Shown piece by piece: positions 1 through 31,521 of a stretch of 64,000 nt of DNA. Both the position numbers and the translations under genes were made by a program. The DNA is taken from positions 130,999,989-131,063,988 of the forward strand of contig NC_133771.1 in assembly GCF_003597395.2 (NCBI RefSeq). The letters run 5' to 3'. Below the pieces are notes generated by a model that was given only the letters and a program-made list of their open reading frames with translations, searched no databases and was not told where the DNA came from. The DNA is from Chelonoidis abingdonii (lineage: Eukaryota > Chordata > Testudines > Testudinidae). Within the stretch, counting starts at the first letter, position 1. Every line of letters begins with the position of its first letter.

Positions 1-3000
1 GAAGGCTAATCTCAGACTCTTGAAAAAATTGCACAAAGAGGTGTCAGAGGATAGAAATGTAATGGAATGAGGTTTCTATTTAATAGATGGTGTGTGTATA
101 TGTTGAACCTGCAGAGTGGCCAGCTCAGGGGATTAGTAACAGGCCATGGAACATGTAATCTATAGGTTACAACTTTGGGTCCAGCCCAGCTTGCTCGTGA
201 CTAGAGACGCATCTGAGCCATGAAATACAAGAGCTTGATTGTAAAACCTACAGAAAAGTTTGGATTTGAGGCTTTGGTTCATCCATGATACATTTTTTGA
301 GGAAAAACGGAAGGCTCAGGATGGATTTTGGAAGGACTGTTCTGTTATTTGCTCAGTGGTGACATTGTACACAGCACTGTACAATACACTTAGGTGAGGA
401 GAGTCCCTGGCTGGAGGCCCTTACATTCTAAAAGGCAGACAACCAAAACAGTGCACTCTGGGGGCTCAGAAGAGACTGTGTTGGGAGGAGCGAGTGGGAG
501 GGTTCCACCTCTTAATATCAGTCACTTCTCCTTTTATATAACTGTTATAGCGGAGAAGGACTAATGGCTTAGCGATAGTGGTCTTGTTATAATGGCCTTA
601 AATTCTCTTCAGGGCAGGATTCTGTCAGAAAATATACCCCCTCTCCCAAACTGAAACAAAACCACCAAAACAACAAAATCCCAGGGCTGAATTTATATTA
701 GTCTCCTAGTGCTGGGGGGTCTGGAATGACCAGACAACAGAATGTCATTGGGTCATAATAAAACTGTCTCAGATGACTTGCACAAGAACAAATGTGCCTA
801 AACTAGCTACTGATCATTTCAGCCCCTCCCCAGCCATTTGTTTTTTGGTGGAAAGTTGGGGATCTGTAACCCCAGACAATGCCCTGTGGATTGGAATGCC
901 CTGGTTTGCTCCACATAATAATGTAATTTGTAATCCACTTCCCCTACGCCTACCATCTTGCAACCTTGCCCCCTGTGCAGGGTGAGCCTCAGACTTATTG
1001 ATGCCCTAGGCAAAGAGGGGATTTGGTTGAACAGTTTGCTTTCCCTGTTGCTGATATCAACTCTTGCAATTTACTCTGTGGTTTGCTGCTGCATACTGAA
1101 CAGTGAAATGTGGGTCCAGTTCTTTACACTTTGAATGCCTCTATTGTTCCTACTGACAGTCTCACTGGAGTCTGGTACAGGGACACCAAAAGCACCTTTT
1201 TATTAAGGCCGTTACTGAAAATGTCACCACCAAACAATAAAAGATATTACCTCAGCTACCTTTTCTCCCCACCAACAAACTGTTGCACTCAGCTGTTGGT
1301 AAAATCCAAAACTCCTTAGCTCAGCTGCTAACTTGTCAAATGTAACTCCAAGTCCTTAGACAGTGTTTTTTGTTTGCTGGTCTACAATTCCAATTAGTTA
1401 TCTGAGAACACAACCGCAATCTGCTGTATATACATTAACCTTTTATTCAGGGTCATAAAGGAAAGACATCTCCACCCATCCTTTTAGTGATTTCCTGCCT
1501 ACTCTTTAGGCATTGTTCTATTAGAGATGATGGAATGACATTTAAAAAACATTTGTCTACTGAAAGCAGCAGCTTCAACCTAAAGACCTTATGGATTCTC
1601 CATCTCCCAGAGTCTTTAAATCAAGACTGGGTGTTTTTCTAAAAGATATTTTTTCACATCTTAGCTATAGCTCAAACAGAAGCTATGGGGTTGATGCAGA
1701 AATTACTAGTGACGTTCTGTGACCTGTGTTATGCAAGAGGTTAAACTGCTTGATCATAATGGTCTCTTCTCGGCCTAAATGCTATGAACCATTCAAAGTA
1801 ATGTATGCTACGTAGAGTATAAAATGACACGAATAACAACTTTACCAAGTGTGACAGGACATCATTGCACTCCTGGCTCTTTTCTAGCCACAAACAACTC
1901 AGAGACCCTCTTTTGGTCAACCCCCTTGTGCAATTTATTTACAGTGTTCTCCCCACCTCCCTTACAAACTTGTGCAACTTTCTGTTTACAGTAGCATTCA
2001 CTCCTTAACTCACTCAGCAAAGGAGTCTGGAGACAGAAGGTATCTTCCAGCTGAGAGAGCTCTCAGATGGAGCCTATATGGCTCTTCAGCCCACTCACTA
2101 GGCAATATTTCAATTTACGGGAGTGGGGAAGATGGAAGAGGCAAGTGGGCTTTTCATTCCTTGTTTTTACTAGTGATGGTATGCAAAAAGGAAACAAGCC
2201 AGCCTGGCTCCCAGATCCCAGATTGAGGTTGCAGGTCTGGCAGTTAGTAAAAAGGTGTTTTTTTCCCCTTAGTGCCTTTGATATGGAAATGAGACACAAA
2301 GGTGGGATCCCACCCTGCCATTTGTAAAGTCACTTTTCAGGGCAGAAAAGCAATCTCTCCTTACTCTCATGCGGGTTTTGTTCTCATGTTTTTGATCCTC
2401 TTTTCCGCCTGTATTTTTTTCTTCTTTGCTCACTTGTTTTTCTTCCTCATTCCTTTGGACTTTTCCCTTTCCACTCTCTTCTGCATTTTATTTATATTCT
2501 ACTTCTCACCACTCACTCTTTTTACGCCTTTTCCTTTCTCTGTACTGGTACATAACACTGGCATTTTCCTGACTTCAGCCACATAGATGTTTAAGAGGAC
2601 ATACATACACTGAAAGAAACACGCAGGCCTTGGTTCAGATAGTATCTATAGTTGAGCCTCTAAGTAATGAAGATCATAACAGAATTAAGTTCAGCATCCC
2701 TAGGGGAGGAATTATACAGGATACTTGACTAGCTGCATCACTACGCTGACCTAGTTCAGCAGTTTCTATTATCTATCTATTTTATATCTAATCTCAGTTG
2801 CCTCCAAAGGGTGGTTAATTTTCCTTTTCTAGTGCCCATCTCTCATTCTGGAACCTCTCTTAGGTCTCTTTTCTGCCAATTTCTCTCTCTCCTCCACATT
2901 CCCACCCTGCCTGCCCCAGATATCACCATTGTGCTTTGTATGGACAACAAAGCACTCTCCACTGTGCTATCAACAAATGTAATTTACTAATAGTGTGTTC

Positions 3001-6000
3001 TCTACAAGCGCCAGAAGGCTGCATTTTTAGTGATCAGGCTGAGGGGAATTTTCATTAGTTGGCCTCATAGTGGGAAGAACCCCATTATTCATAATGGGAG
3101 CAAAATGAAAAGAAAAGATACAGTACTTGTCATATAAGACAGATTATAACACAATTCCTCTAGAGAGCCATTTTATTATTTTCATTAAAGGAAGCTTTCC
3201 CTCAAAGGGCATCCCTTCCCCTCCCATTATCCTACTGTGATTGTTTCTGTCATTTGTTCTTGTGCTGGCTGAATGATCACTACGTGTAAACTGTAAACAG
3301 CAAGCTTCCAAAATAGGTGTACACAGAACCAACGTTTTAATCTTGCAAGGACAAAACGAGTCCTATGAGCTATTTTAGCCTCATCATCAGACTAATGAAT
3401 TCTCAATCATCTCGACTAAATGATCCAATAGGTCTTTTCCAACTCATATGGCTATGGTTTTGTAAATGGAGTTATTATTCCCTCCTATTGGAATTCCCAA
3501 GAGCCGCAACATTCCTTAGCAGCAGTCAAGTGACACTCACTGAAAAAGGTGGGAGATTCTTTTCTGTCCTAAAACATGAAAGAGGAGAGCAACTGAAATT
3601 GTCAACACACACTACAGAGGGACAGGCAAGGCCATGGAGGCCTCTGCCCTATTCTGGAGAGGCAGAAGTGGGGAATACAATGAGGTATATGTGGTTACAA
3701 CAGTGATAAGTGCTTTATTACTAATAGGGCTTGTCTTTGCTTGAAAGTTAAATTGCATTAAGTTATGGTGTGACTGTAAAGTGCAACAGCTATTCTGGAA
3801 TAACACCATTATATAAACTCTATATAACCTAGAAAAGACACAGGTAGACAGCTAATGCACAATAATGCCAGGTGTAGTGAAACCACCAGTGTTAACTCTT
3901 TAAGACAGCACATCTCTACTCTAGTAGTTCAATAAATCCTTAATGATTTTGAAAAGCCCAATGAAATTTATGTGTTGAATGCAAAGTCATTAAGCCAACA
4001 TTTTTTACTGAAAATACTTTTATCTGGTCTTCAGGTTCCCATAGACTACAGCCCCCAATGACAATACATTTATGAATCTCTGTGCGCTGTGTTCAGGGGG
4101 ACAGAGGGATGGATAGCTATGCAATTATTTATTAACCAGATTGGGAAACATTACATATAGCTCCTCTTTCAGGCACTTTTGTTTAGGCAAATCAGGGAGA
4201 ATGACTAATAGCTAAATGGTTGGTCACTCTGGCTAGTAAAGACATCAAAGAAGCCATCAGAGCACATGATGGCGCTCTTTCCCTAAAAACTATATGTCAA
4301 TAGGAAAAAGATTGACAGGTCACAGTCCCTCATCCCGTTAAGTGCTCAGTGCCCTCAAATCCCATTACAAGTGTTCAGCATCTTACAGGGCAGGTCTCTT
4401 AACTAAGAGTAGTTGGTAGTATAGTCATAACAGTCCCATCAAATGAGCACTGAAGGGCATTATTGCTTCAGGCAATTACAGCTGACAGACAGCAGCCTGG
4501 AGCACTATTTATTCCAGACCGTATAAATATTAGAAGTAAAATGAAAACTAGAATCTCCCCTAAGAATCCTATTGGGCCAAAGTGGAATCTCATCAAAGCC
4601 CCACTCAAACACATTCTCTGCTCTCTAAAACAATAACCTACTATACAATACCTGGTGTCACCCAGTGTCAGCAGTTCCATTGTTACAGTCACCTTGCCTC
4701 ATTACTGATTGTACTATAGAACAAGCTGTACCATGTTCCTGGAGGATCATTCCAAATGAACTCACTCCAGAATGTTTGCACACCCAGCTCCCTTTTTTCA
4801 TTTGATCTTGCCTGTGTAGATGGGACCCAGCCATGTTTTAACCTGTTACAACAATGTAAAAAAAAGGAAAGAAATGTACAGGCCCCTTTAGGCCACTAAG
4901 CAGCATGGTGCCTGAGGGTGTTACATTGCTATGATCTGTAAGTGACCAATGCCGCGCCCCCTCCCCCAGTCCCAAGTCTCCTAAGCAGGGCTTCACTCAG
5001 TGAAGTCCATCACAGGACTCCACACTGCATTGCAGAGAGGATGCTTTCACTGAGAACAGCCAGTCTCTTGACCTCACCCCCTCCCAAGCAAATCTCACCT
5101 CTAGTGTACCTGTGGGAGGGCCATTGAACCACTCCCCACCTTCCACAACCCAAACCCAGATCTGTCCAGTCTGGATTACCTACATGTGCAGAAGTGGAAG
5201 GGCCAGATGGAATGGCCCATAAGTATTTGAGTCATATCTGTAAATCCAAATGTGTGTGCTCCATTAACTTACTAATTTCAGCACTCAGCTGAGAAACAAC
5301 CAAGCTTTTGTGATGCCTGTGAAGTTATCTCCTTGTGAACAGCAACTGTAAGTACCAGACTCTTCCTCCACTAACATGGTTGAAACAGTCAGTTTGGGGC
5401 TAAGTCAAAGGAAAGGAGCTGCACTCTCCCCTCTTTCCACTACCTTTCCCCACTCTGGCAATTTGAGTGCAGACGGTGGGGGCCTCGCAAGGACTCTAAA
5501 AATTAATACTGGCCACTTCAGGCTTGTATTAAACTCCCAAGGCTACAGCTTTTCTCTAACCTTGGACTGGTAGATGCTGCCACCACTCAAGTGCAGAACC
5601 CCTTTGAGAGACCAGGAAGACTCACTTGGGAATTCCTTCCTGTGGGGTACCCTCAAGCCCTTTCACCGCCTCCCCCGCCCAGGGAAGAGCTGAGAAAGAA
5701 AAACCAAGGAAATCAGCCGTTGCTATGAGCTAATTAAACATGTGCACAAACTTTTTAAAACACAAAAATCCAATTCTGGTCTTTAAAAAGGTAAATTTTA
5801 TTAATAAAAGAAAAGAAATCTGGGAATGTAGGCATTTGCTAGATTTTAAAGAAAAAACAACTACAAGGATTAAGACTGAGGTCCATCTTAAAGGTTACAA
5901 GCAAAACAAAAAGCACCTGGGGTTAGCACAGAGGAATCCACAAGCCACGTGGAATAAAAAGAGAAAAACCTAATCACGTCTTCCTAGACATTTCCTGATC

Positions 6001-6463
6001 TACTTACTACACTTGCCTACATTGTAACTTCTGTTCACTGTTTGCCACATTGTAATTCAAACCCCATTTTAAAACACTCACTCCATTTTGTAAAAGCTTC
6101 CTTCAACCTTCATTTTTGCAAACCCTGCTGTCATCTTATTAGTTTAGTTTAGATGTGTGACTGAAGTATGTATGGATGATGGAATCAACCTCCAGCCCCA
6201 GCCTGTCCTGATGAAATAGACTTCAAACCCTGTTGGCTGAAGATGCAGACAAGAGCCCTAACAAAGTTAGATGAGTCCACCCTAAAAAGAAAAGGTACAA
6301 CAGAAGGAAGATCACAGCCAGGTCTGAGGCTGAAAGTCACGCCTGCAATTGACAGTTGATCCGTCACCAAACCCAGAGGCAACGTGACACAGTAAGACCT
6401 ATAAACTCTGGATTCAAACTAAAGCCTACAAAAAGGATGGGTGAGATGGGAGACTTTGGAGGG
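1..6463. other. Intergenic sequence, no gene recognised
   Basis: The sequence is AT-rich with only short, non-conserved open frames on either strand. Apart from the old LINE fragment at 1590-1795 I see no recognisable feature. SFT2D1, the next gene in human order, was looked for by its conserved membrane segments and not found. Confidence 0.6.
1590..1795 (+). repeat. CR1/L3-type LINE 3' fragment (degraded)
   Basis: The block runs from 'ggattctccatctcccagag' through 'tttaaatcaagactgggtg' to a closing 'atggtctcttctcggcctaa'. This is the order of the extreme 3' region of CR1-like LINEs, also seen in the better copy ending at 56395 (ccacctcttaacatcttcaa...ctggccttaaactctaa). Confidence 0.6.
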
Positions 6464-6925
6464 TAAAAGCAGCAAAGAATCCTGTGGCACTTTATAGACT
6501 AACAGACGTTTTGGAGCATGAGCTTTCGTGGGTGAAGTTGGCCATCCTGGAGCAAAAAAAACTTCAGGACCAGACTTCAAAGAGAAACTGCTGAGCTTCA
6601 GTTCATCTGCAAATTTAACACCTTCAGCTCAGGATTAAACAAAGACTGTGAATGGCTTGCCAACTACAAGACCAGTTTCTCCTCCCTTGGTTTTCACACT
6701 TCAACTGCTAGAACAGGCCCTCATCCTCCCTGATTGAACTAACCTCGTTATCTCTAGCTTGCTTGCATATATATATATACCCGCCCCTGGAAATTTCCAC
6801 CGCATGCATTTGATGAAGTGGGTGATGAAAGCTCATGCTCCAAAACGTTTGTTAGTCTATAAGGTGCCACAGGATTCTTTGCTGCTTTTACAAATCCAGA
6901 CTAACACGGCTACCCCTCTGATTCT
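6464..6925 (+). mobile_element. Penelope-like element 3' end with an inverted partial second copy
   Basis: The right part (to 6925) is a plus-oriented tail: gatgaagtgggt, then aaagctcatgctccaaaacg, then gtctataaggtgccac, closing with ctaacacggctacccctctg. The left arm 6464-6538 is the same tail segment in reverse orientation, about 260 bp away. Assignment to the Penelope class rests on the related tail at 37951-38356, which is joined to a GIY-YIG-like frame. Confidence 0.6.
6767..6779. repeat. (AT)n microsatellite
   Basis: A run of six AT units inside the Penelope-like tail region. Confidence 0.9.
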
Positions 6926-7112
6926 TGGAGGGTAACATTTTCTGCTAACATGGAAGGACATCAGTACAGGCCCAACAGAGACTCAGCTCGTCCTTGTGCC
7001 TGGCTTTCCTGGCCAGTTACCGCCACAAACTACAAACCCAAGCTGCAAAATCAAGCCACGAACTCAAGCTATGTCCAGGAGTGGTAACTATGCAGCAGCT
7101 GCAAAACATCTG

Positions 7113-7136
7113 GTGTGTGTGTGTGTGTGTGTGTGT
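7113..7136. repeat. (GT)n microsatellite
   Basis: Twelve uninterrupted GT/TG units. Confidence 0.95.
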
Positions 7137-7530
7137 AGGTATTAGGTATAATGTGTGTGTATAAGGATTAAGATATTAGTTATTAGTCATAAATTAAATT
7201 GTTATCATAAGAAATGTGGCATCTTTGCCTTACCCCCTGAAAAGATCCTGTGTAGTTTTGTCTGTACAACAATCCCCTCTCCGGCCACTAGAACCACAAA
7301 GACAGATAAAAGGGGAGGCTTTGTTTCAATTTTAAAAAGTTCTAGCCTTCCCATTGGCTCTTCTGGCCAGGTGCCCACTCACTTCCTTTTCCCTATGCAT
7401 AGCAGTGAGACTTTTTAACCTTTTACAGGTAGAGCAATTAGAGAACAGCTGCTAAAAGGGATTTTATAGCTACTGGCTGGCTGAGTGTCCATAAAAGGGA
7501 GCTCCCCCACCCCTTCATTTATTAAATGAT

Positions 7531-7702
7531 TATCACAGAATCACAGATTATTAGGGTTGGAAGGGACCTCAGGAGATCATCTAGGCTCCAACCCCCTGCT
7601 CAAAACAGGACCAATCCCCACTTTCCTAAATGGCCCCCTCCAAGATTGAACTCACAACCCTGGGTTTAGCAAGCCAATGCTCAAACCACTGAGCTATCCC
7701 TG
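7531..7702 (-). mobile_element. tRNA-derived SINE with CR1-like tail (tortoise Pol III/SINE type)
   Basis: Read on the minus strand, the head GGGATAGCTCAGTGGTTTGA...GGGTTGTGAGTTCAATC has tRNA-like A and B boxes. The body continues to a tail whose complement, 'agggttggaagggacctcag' and 'ccaaccccctgctcaaaaca', matches the CR1 LINE 3' end. A SINE sharing its tail with CR1 is an established tortoise design, and CR1 machinery would have mobilised it. Confidence 0.8.
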
Positions 7703-8249
7703 GGACCCAACCAACAAATTGAAAAAGACAACAGCATACATGCCTGCTTTGCTCAAATGGTGCAGCATAATCTCAAGAGAGTAATGAGTGTGATATAAAC
7801 GTGCGCCTTTTTTTTTTTGTTTTGGTTGCTGCAAGACTGTCATGTACTTGCAGATGCTGGAGGGTGCCAGGAAGGGTTACAATTTATAAACAAGCTGCAA
7901 TTATTGGTACTCAGCAGGAATCATACTATGTACACAGTGGAGTAAGTGAAGCAATAAGCATTTTATGAGCTAGACCACAACAGTTGTGCTTCTCTGGCTT
8001 GTGCCTATAGTTTGAACCATCTTCTAGTGGATGCCACCTGGTAGTTGGTCAGATATATTTAATTTTAAAGTGACGGGCTACCGTAACACCTTAAGGATTT
8101 ATTATGCTGTGATGCTGTATGGAATCTGGGGGACACATTAGGATACTATGACTACCAATATTGTAAAATTGCAATGAGTTGTGCCAGATACGCCATGTAA
8201 GATAGCTGCAAAAATGTTATCATCTGCCAGCTATGATAATCTCCTTTAT

Positions 8250-9090
8250 ATATGTTTGTATTATGAGTTATAGGTATGTCTGTATTACAAAAACTTGTGC
8301 TATGCTTCTGGGTGACACCCCCCCGACAGTTTGGCATCAGCACTGCTTAGCCTGCTTGATAGCCCATTAAGGACCATCAGCTATTCAACTGAGCCATTGA
8401 GAGAAGGCAGGGGATACACTTTTGACTCAACAAGCCATCCAGGGGCATGCTTATGGACAGAAAAGGCTTTCAAGGCCTGTGCTGGGCAGCTTGTCTTGGA
8501 AACAAAGGAAGCACATGTCATATGGCAAAAGACTATAAAAGGCAGCTGCCTTGTCTTCAATTCTGCTTCTTACCTCTAGAGAAACTTTGCTACAAATTGA
8601 CACTCTGAACAAAGCACTGAATGACCCATCCAAACTGTGGATGTGTTCCAGAGGGACTTTCAAGCCAGTAAACTCACCAATACTGCTAGGAGCCTGATAT
8701 ATGGCCTTTGAAGTCTTTGTATGTATGTGATTGCTTTACCATTTAACATCTCTCTTCTTATTCTTTCTTTTTTCTTTATTATAAATCTTTAGTTTTACAC
8801 ACTAAAGGATTGGCTGGCTGGGGGTATTTTGAGTAAGAGCCAAACCTATATTGATCTGGTAACATGGCTGACCCTTTGGGGGAGGTCAGGCCATTTTATA
8901 TATGACAGCAGAGTTTTAAAATAACTTCTCACTGTACTGGCCCTAGGTGCTGACTGGGAGCCAGAGAACTGGAATTCAATGAAGGGGGCTGTGTGATTGC
9001 ATTTTTGCTTCTTGATAACCAGTGTAGGGGAATCAGAAACAGTTTGTGACGGGTTGGGGAGTTAACTTCAGTGTTACCCACCAGTCTTGA
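8250..9090 (+). mobile_element. LTR-like retroelement fragment with TATA box
   Basis: The stretch includes ctataaaagg at 8533-8542, an LTR-like U3 promoter arrangement, then 'gcttcttacctctagagaaa', a T-rich stretch and ttattataaatc near 8775-8790 as a possible poly(A) signal. It reads like a retroelement LTR plus adjoining sequence that I recall as repetitive in turtles. No coding frame survives and the ends are not certain. Confidence 0.4.
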
Positions 9091-9764
9091 GACTATCTGC
9101 TCTCCCTTTTGCAGCCTGCCCTGACCTTGGCATTTCCAGTGACGGCTGCCCTGAGCATCACAGGTCAAATATGCACAAGTAGTTTATAAAGGCAGCTGGT
9201 CTTTCCACACTTGTAATACAGTATCAGAGTGTGATTTAGACCTATCAACATATGTAAAACCAAGCTGAATGCATTCATGCTATACCATGGAGCAATGACA
9301 TGAAAAGTCTATAGAATAATCAGGGCTAGATCCTACCATCTGTGGCATTGGTGAGCTAAGGGCTGACAAACTGGAGAAGGATAGTTTTTCTCTTCCCAAC
9401 TGCCTCATGAAAGTAAAAGAGCAGGGCAAGATCTCTCTCCAGTCTCTCAAGAGCATTTGGAACAACATTCAACTCCCACTCTGGTCCCATTCTTCAGTCC
9501 TTTGGAGCTGACAGGCACAGCCAACCACCCATTAACTAGCATACATGCTCTGTTTTGCAGCTCAAGCTGTCTAGGTCATACGTGCTCCTTTTCAGAGGAA
9601 CAGCAATATGTGCTTTAGTCTTCACCATTAAATATTGCTCTGGCCAGCAACATTCAAGGAGCAAAGGAGTAATCTGCCAGCATCCCTATGCTCTTTAAAA
9701 GCTCTGGCTAGGACTACATTTGATGCACACCTTTATTTTAGAGAAGCTGCAAACTGTCAGTGAT

Positions 9765-10480
9765 TGGGATGTGGGTTAGAGCAGGAGTCAAGTCAGGCAT
9801 TGGGGCTCAGAGTCAGAACAAGAGTTAGAAGCCAGATGCCAGAGCCAAGGGTCAGACTCAAAGTCAGAAATCAGAGCTGAGGGTCAGGACTGGGTTACCT
9901 GGAGGCAAGGCTGGGAACAAGGCAGGTATGGAGATGGACATAGCAGAAATAAGGGCAGACACTAAATTAGGAATCTACAAAATTTGTTCTGATTGCTGTT
10001 GAACTTGCCAGGTACAGGGAGCTTGGGTTCACAGACAGCAAGGGCTGGAGCTGAAGGGAATGCTACTGAAGCTTGCATTCTCCACTTGGGCTTGCAAGGT
10101 GTGCAGGGCTCCTGCTGCCACCATTGGAGATACATTGGCTTTTATAGACTCCATGCTTACCCTATCATCTCTAGTTCCCTTATCATTTGTGTTGGGGTGT
10201 CCAAACTGCCAGTGACCAGGACGCAGGTGGTTGTGCTTTGAGATCAGAGTAGGAGTCAGGTCTAGTGATTAGAGAAGGAATCAGCAGTCAGGAATTGAAG
10301 CCCAGGGTCTGAACTGGAGTCAGAGGGCAAGTACCAGAGCCAAGGTTCAGAGCCAAAGTCAGAAATCAAAGCCAAAGTTCAGGACTCAGTTACCTGGATT
10401 GAGACAAGGCAAAAGCAGGGCTGGGAATAAGGCGGGAGCTATCAGAGGCCTAGGCAAATGCTGTGAGTAGCCACTGAACT
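9765..10480. repeat. Two direct copies of a purine-rich 'gagtcag' repeat
   Basis: Blocks at about 9765-9950 and 10190-10480 share the order gggatgtgggttagagcagg-like start, 'ccagagccaagg', 'aaagtcagaaatca', 'caggactgggttacctgg' and 'agcagggctgggaa'-like end. The segment between (about 9950-10190) is not shared. It may be a dispersed repeat inserted twice or a local duplication. Confidence 0.55.
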
Positions 10481-10489
10481 GCTGCTGCT

Positions 10490-12306
10490 GGGCTTAACAG
10501 GCAGTCTGCTGACTCTTCCAATCAATCAGGTGGAATAGCCAAACAGGCTGCCTACTACAGGCCAGCTGGCCTCATTAGATTGCCTGGAGACTGACTCCAT
10601 TGCAGACTCTGCTTCCTGACACAAGCAGTATATAGTCCATCTGCCACTAACTACTGCTGGCAGATCATTGTACAATGCTAAGGACAGGAAGTAGATAACG
10701 TGCTTTCTCCTAGCTATATGAAAACTGTTTAGTAATGTAATGCAGCAGTCTGTTTTTCCATTTTGTGGGGCCAACCAGAATATCTTCTGATCTGAGTAGC
10801 AACTGAAGTCTGCCTTATTTCTGAAAGCTTGTGATGTGCTAGACACTTTATGAATATAGCAGGCACAGTTGCTGCCTTCTTGAACTTCTAACCCAACTCT
10901 TGCTGCAGACCACACAATTTGTAAGTAGTGAAAACCTGCATGTTGGGTGTATAGTTCCTGCTTTTCTAAACATTGTTTTGCAAAAAAAATTCTGTTATAT
11001 GGTAACTCCTAGCCTCAAACAGAGCATTTGATGCAGACAATCTATGGCAAGATTACCCAACCTGATATCAACTTACAGAAGGAGGAAACTGCAGTAAGTG
11101 GGAGTAGGGAGGGGGAATGTGGTTAAACACCAAATTTTAGCAAAACTTTTCAAATGTCGGTTCCTAAATACAGATTTAGATTCTTTAAATTTAGATAGCT
11201 AAGTGGCCTCATTTTTTTAGATGGTGACACCTCCAAACTCCCACTCATGTTAATGGCCACCTTTTCTCCTCATTCTGATGTTAAATACTACATTTAAGAA
11301 GTCCCAGTTTGGATATGCATGCCAGCTTTGGGATGATTATTGAGTACATTTTGAGGGTTTTCCACTTCTGCTTCAGTTTTAATATCTATGGCATTATAGA
11401 AAGATAGAAATAAAACAAATTTTAGGAAGTCAGCAATTGAGGTAAATTCTAATATGAACTATTCCACCACTTTTGTTAAAGTAAGTAGACACTCAGGAAG
11501 TGAACAGCTGATCACACCCTGGTTTTGAGGGGGTTAACATGTTAGCCAAGTCCTGCAGTTACCTGAAGTTATTTAGACTTCTGCCTCATTTCGAACATTA
11601 AACTCAATATTTGCAACAAAGACTTAGAAGTCCCAAATTGTTTCACAGTCCCTTAGAAACCTGAAATTCTGACCAATTTAACTAATTCTCATTAAGGTTT
11701 CAAATGAATAACGCTGCTTGGGGCTTTATGTTAAAACTATCTAAAGTTTGCATTTTTGGTGGTTCCCCCCAACCTCTTTCCATAATTTGTATTGTCAACT
11801 GAAAAATTCCCCCAGCTGAAAGACATATCCATGTAACCCCTTTTTAGTGGCCATTTGTGTGTTTTCTGATCAATGGGATATAAACAACCATCAAGATCAA
11901 CATTTTCCTCAAGTGAAAACTATTGAGATTGATTTGGTCTGTCATTGGTACAATTAACACTTTGTATCACAGTAAGAATTCCAGAGAGATGTTTCCTCAT
12001 CTCCTTCCTGATCCAACAAATCCCATTTATGTAAAGAACAACAAAAAGGTCTGTCTATATATTGTCAACTGTATGCCAATAATTCCACAAGTCAGTAAAA
12101 ACAGCAACACTATTTTCATATACCAGTTTGTTTTAATTTTAAATTCAGCTCATTGCAACAAAAAATGGCCCCTATATCTGAGAGGCCTTAACCATCATCA
12201 GACTTCCCATATGTAGGAGACTTCTGTTGAGATCTCATATTGGCATATAAGAAAAATATTCCATTTCATTGTGAAGATGACTTGCATCAGAGTTTTATCG
12301 AAATTA
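10490..12306. other. Gene-free flank downstream of MPC1
   Basis: AT-rich sequence with no recognised exon or repeat. The 129-codon minus frame at 10526-10915 shows no domain or conservation that I recognise and is treated as chance. Confidence 0.5.
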
Positions 12307-12312
12307 TTTATT
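12307..12312 (-). terminator. Candidate MPC1 polyadenylation signal AATAAA
   Basis: The plus strand reads tttatt here, giving AATAAA on the minus strand about 1.1 kb past the MPC1 stop. An ATTAAA at about 12910 is an alternative that would give a shorter 3' UTR. Which is used cannot be told from sequence alone. The 12313-13414 stretch is AT-rich with no repeat that I recognise, as expected of a 3' UTR. Confidence 0.45.
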
Positions 12313-13414
12313 GCCACTATTTTGATTAAAACTTTTTGACGGTACATACTTAGTTGGGACAGATTTTACTGTCCAAAATCATTTTACTGATAATAAAATT
12401 ATGTCTGTCACATACATTATTTATGTTGTATGCATTATCTGCAGTTGTTGATGCCACTTTCAAGCAAGTATAATGAAGTAGGAAAAAAAAAAAACTTGAC
12501 TGCCACAATGTGGAGGAAAACAGACAATGGAGTTTTATCCTTCAGATCTTACCCTGACAAGGCTCCCACGGAAGTAAAGGCAAGTTTTTTTGCCTGAATA
12601 AGGACTGGAGCGACCTTCAGAGGCCCAACTGCACAAAAGGAATATGTTTAACAAAATCATAAAAATCCACAACATTCCAAGCTTCTTAAATATGCATGTT
12701 TGTAACCCTGTTACCCTCCTTCAGTTTATAAGAAATTCTTGCTTCTCTCAAGGTGATTCTAGGGACCAGAAATTACACTAAAAAAAAAAAGTAAGTAACA
12801 TGCCCTTTCAGGTAAAAATCCATTAGTCACGTAACTGAATGAGTGACCTGGCAAGTCTGCAAATGCATACTTTTAGATCAGCAACGTTTTGCTGAAGTCT
12901 GGTATAAATTTTAATGATGAAACAGTCAGGAATGGATGCTCCACAAGTACTATGGTAAATGGTTTTTAAAATATTTAAATATGCAGAACAATTACACCAC
13001 CTACAATTGTGTCTTACTGATCTATGTTCACATTGATCTAGCTAGTTTAAGATGCATGAAATGGTCCTGTGCCATTCAGTTATGTAGCTGGTTAAATAAA
13101 AACAAAAAGTTCTCATCTTTTAAAAAAAATCATTGAACACATAATTTGGATAAGTAATTTCACTAACAGAAAAGTAAAGTAAGTACTTGTAAGGCAGCAA
13201 AGAGTTAGATGTAATTGTTTACATTTGGAAGAGTACTTTACAAAAAAGGCAGGCTACAAAATTTAGTGGAAGGATGATGTGTTTTGTGTTGGCAAGATCT
13301 TGTATTCATGATGAATTTTATGATGGAGAAGAAAAATACAGAGGCTGTAGAGCTCTTCCTTTGTTGGAATTCATGATGAGGGCCACATTCCCTGTTTTTC
13401 CAAGATAAAGATAT

Positions 13415-31402
<17,988 letters not shown>

Positions 31403-31521
31403 CTATCGCTTTACGGCAGCGCCACCTCCTCCGTCGCCATGGCGCTCTGGCCGCTCATTGGCCCCTGCCACCCCGCCCCCTGCAGCGGGTGCGTAAAGTA
31501 GCGCGGCAGCAGGAGGGAGCG

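Noticed and set aside
2302..2586. 94-codon Phe/Leu-rich frame resembling a membrane protein
   Set aside because: It is a pyrimidine-rich tract read in frame, with no conservation or exon context.
4468..4692. Minus frame with a hydrophobic stretch, tested as an SFT2D1 exon
   Set aside because: The translation lacks SFT2D1 sequence and suitable splice sites; the hydrophobic run is AT-driven.
10526..10915. 129-codon minus-strand frame
   Set aside because: No domain, no splice context or known neighbour supports it; such lengths occur by chance in 64 kb.
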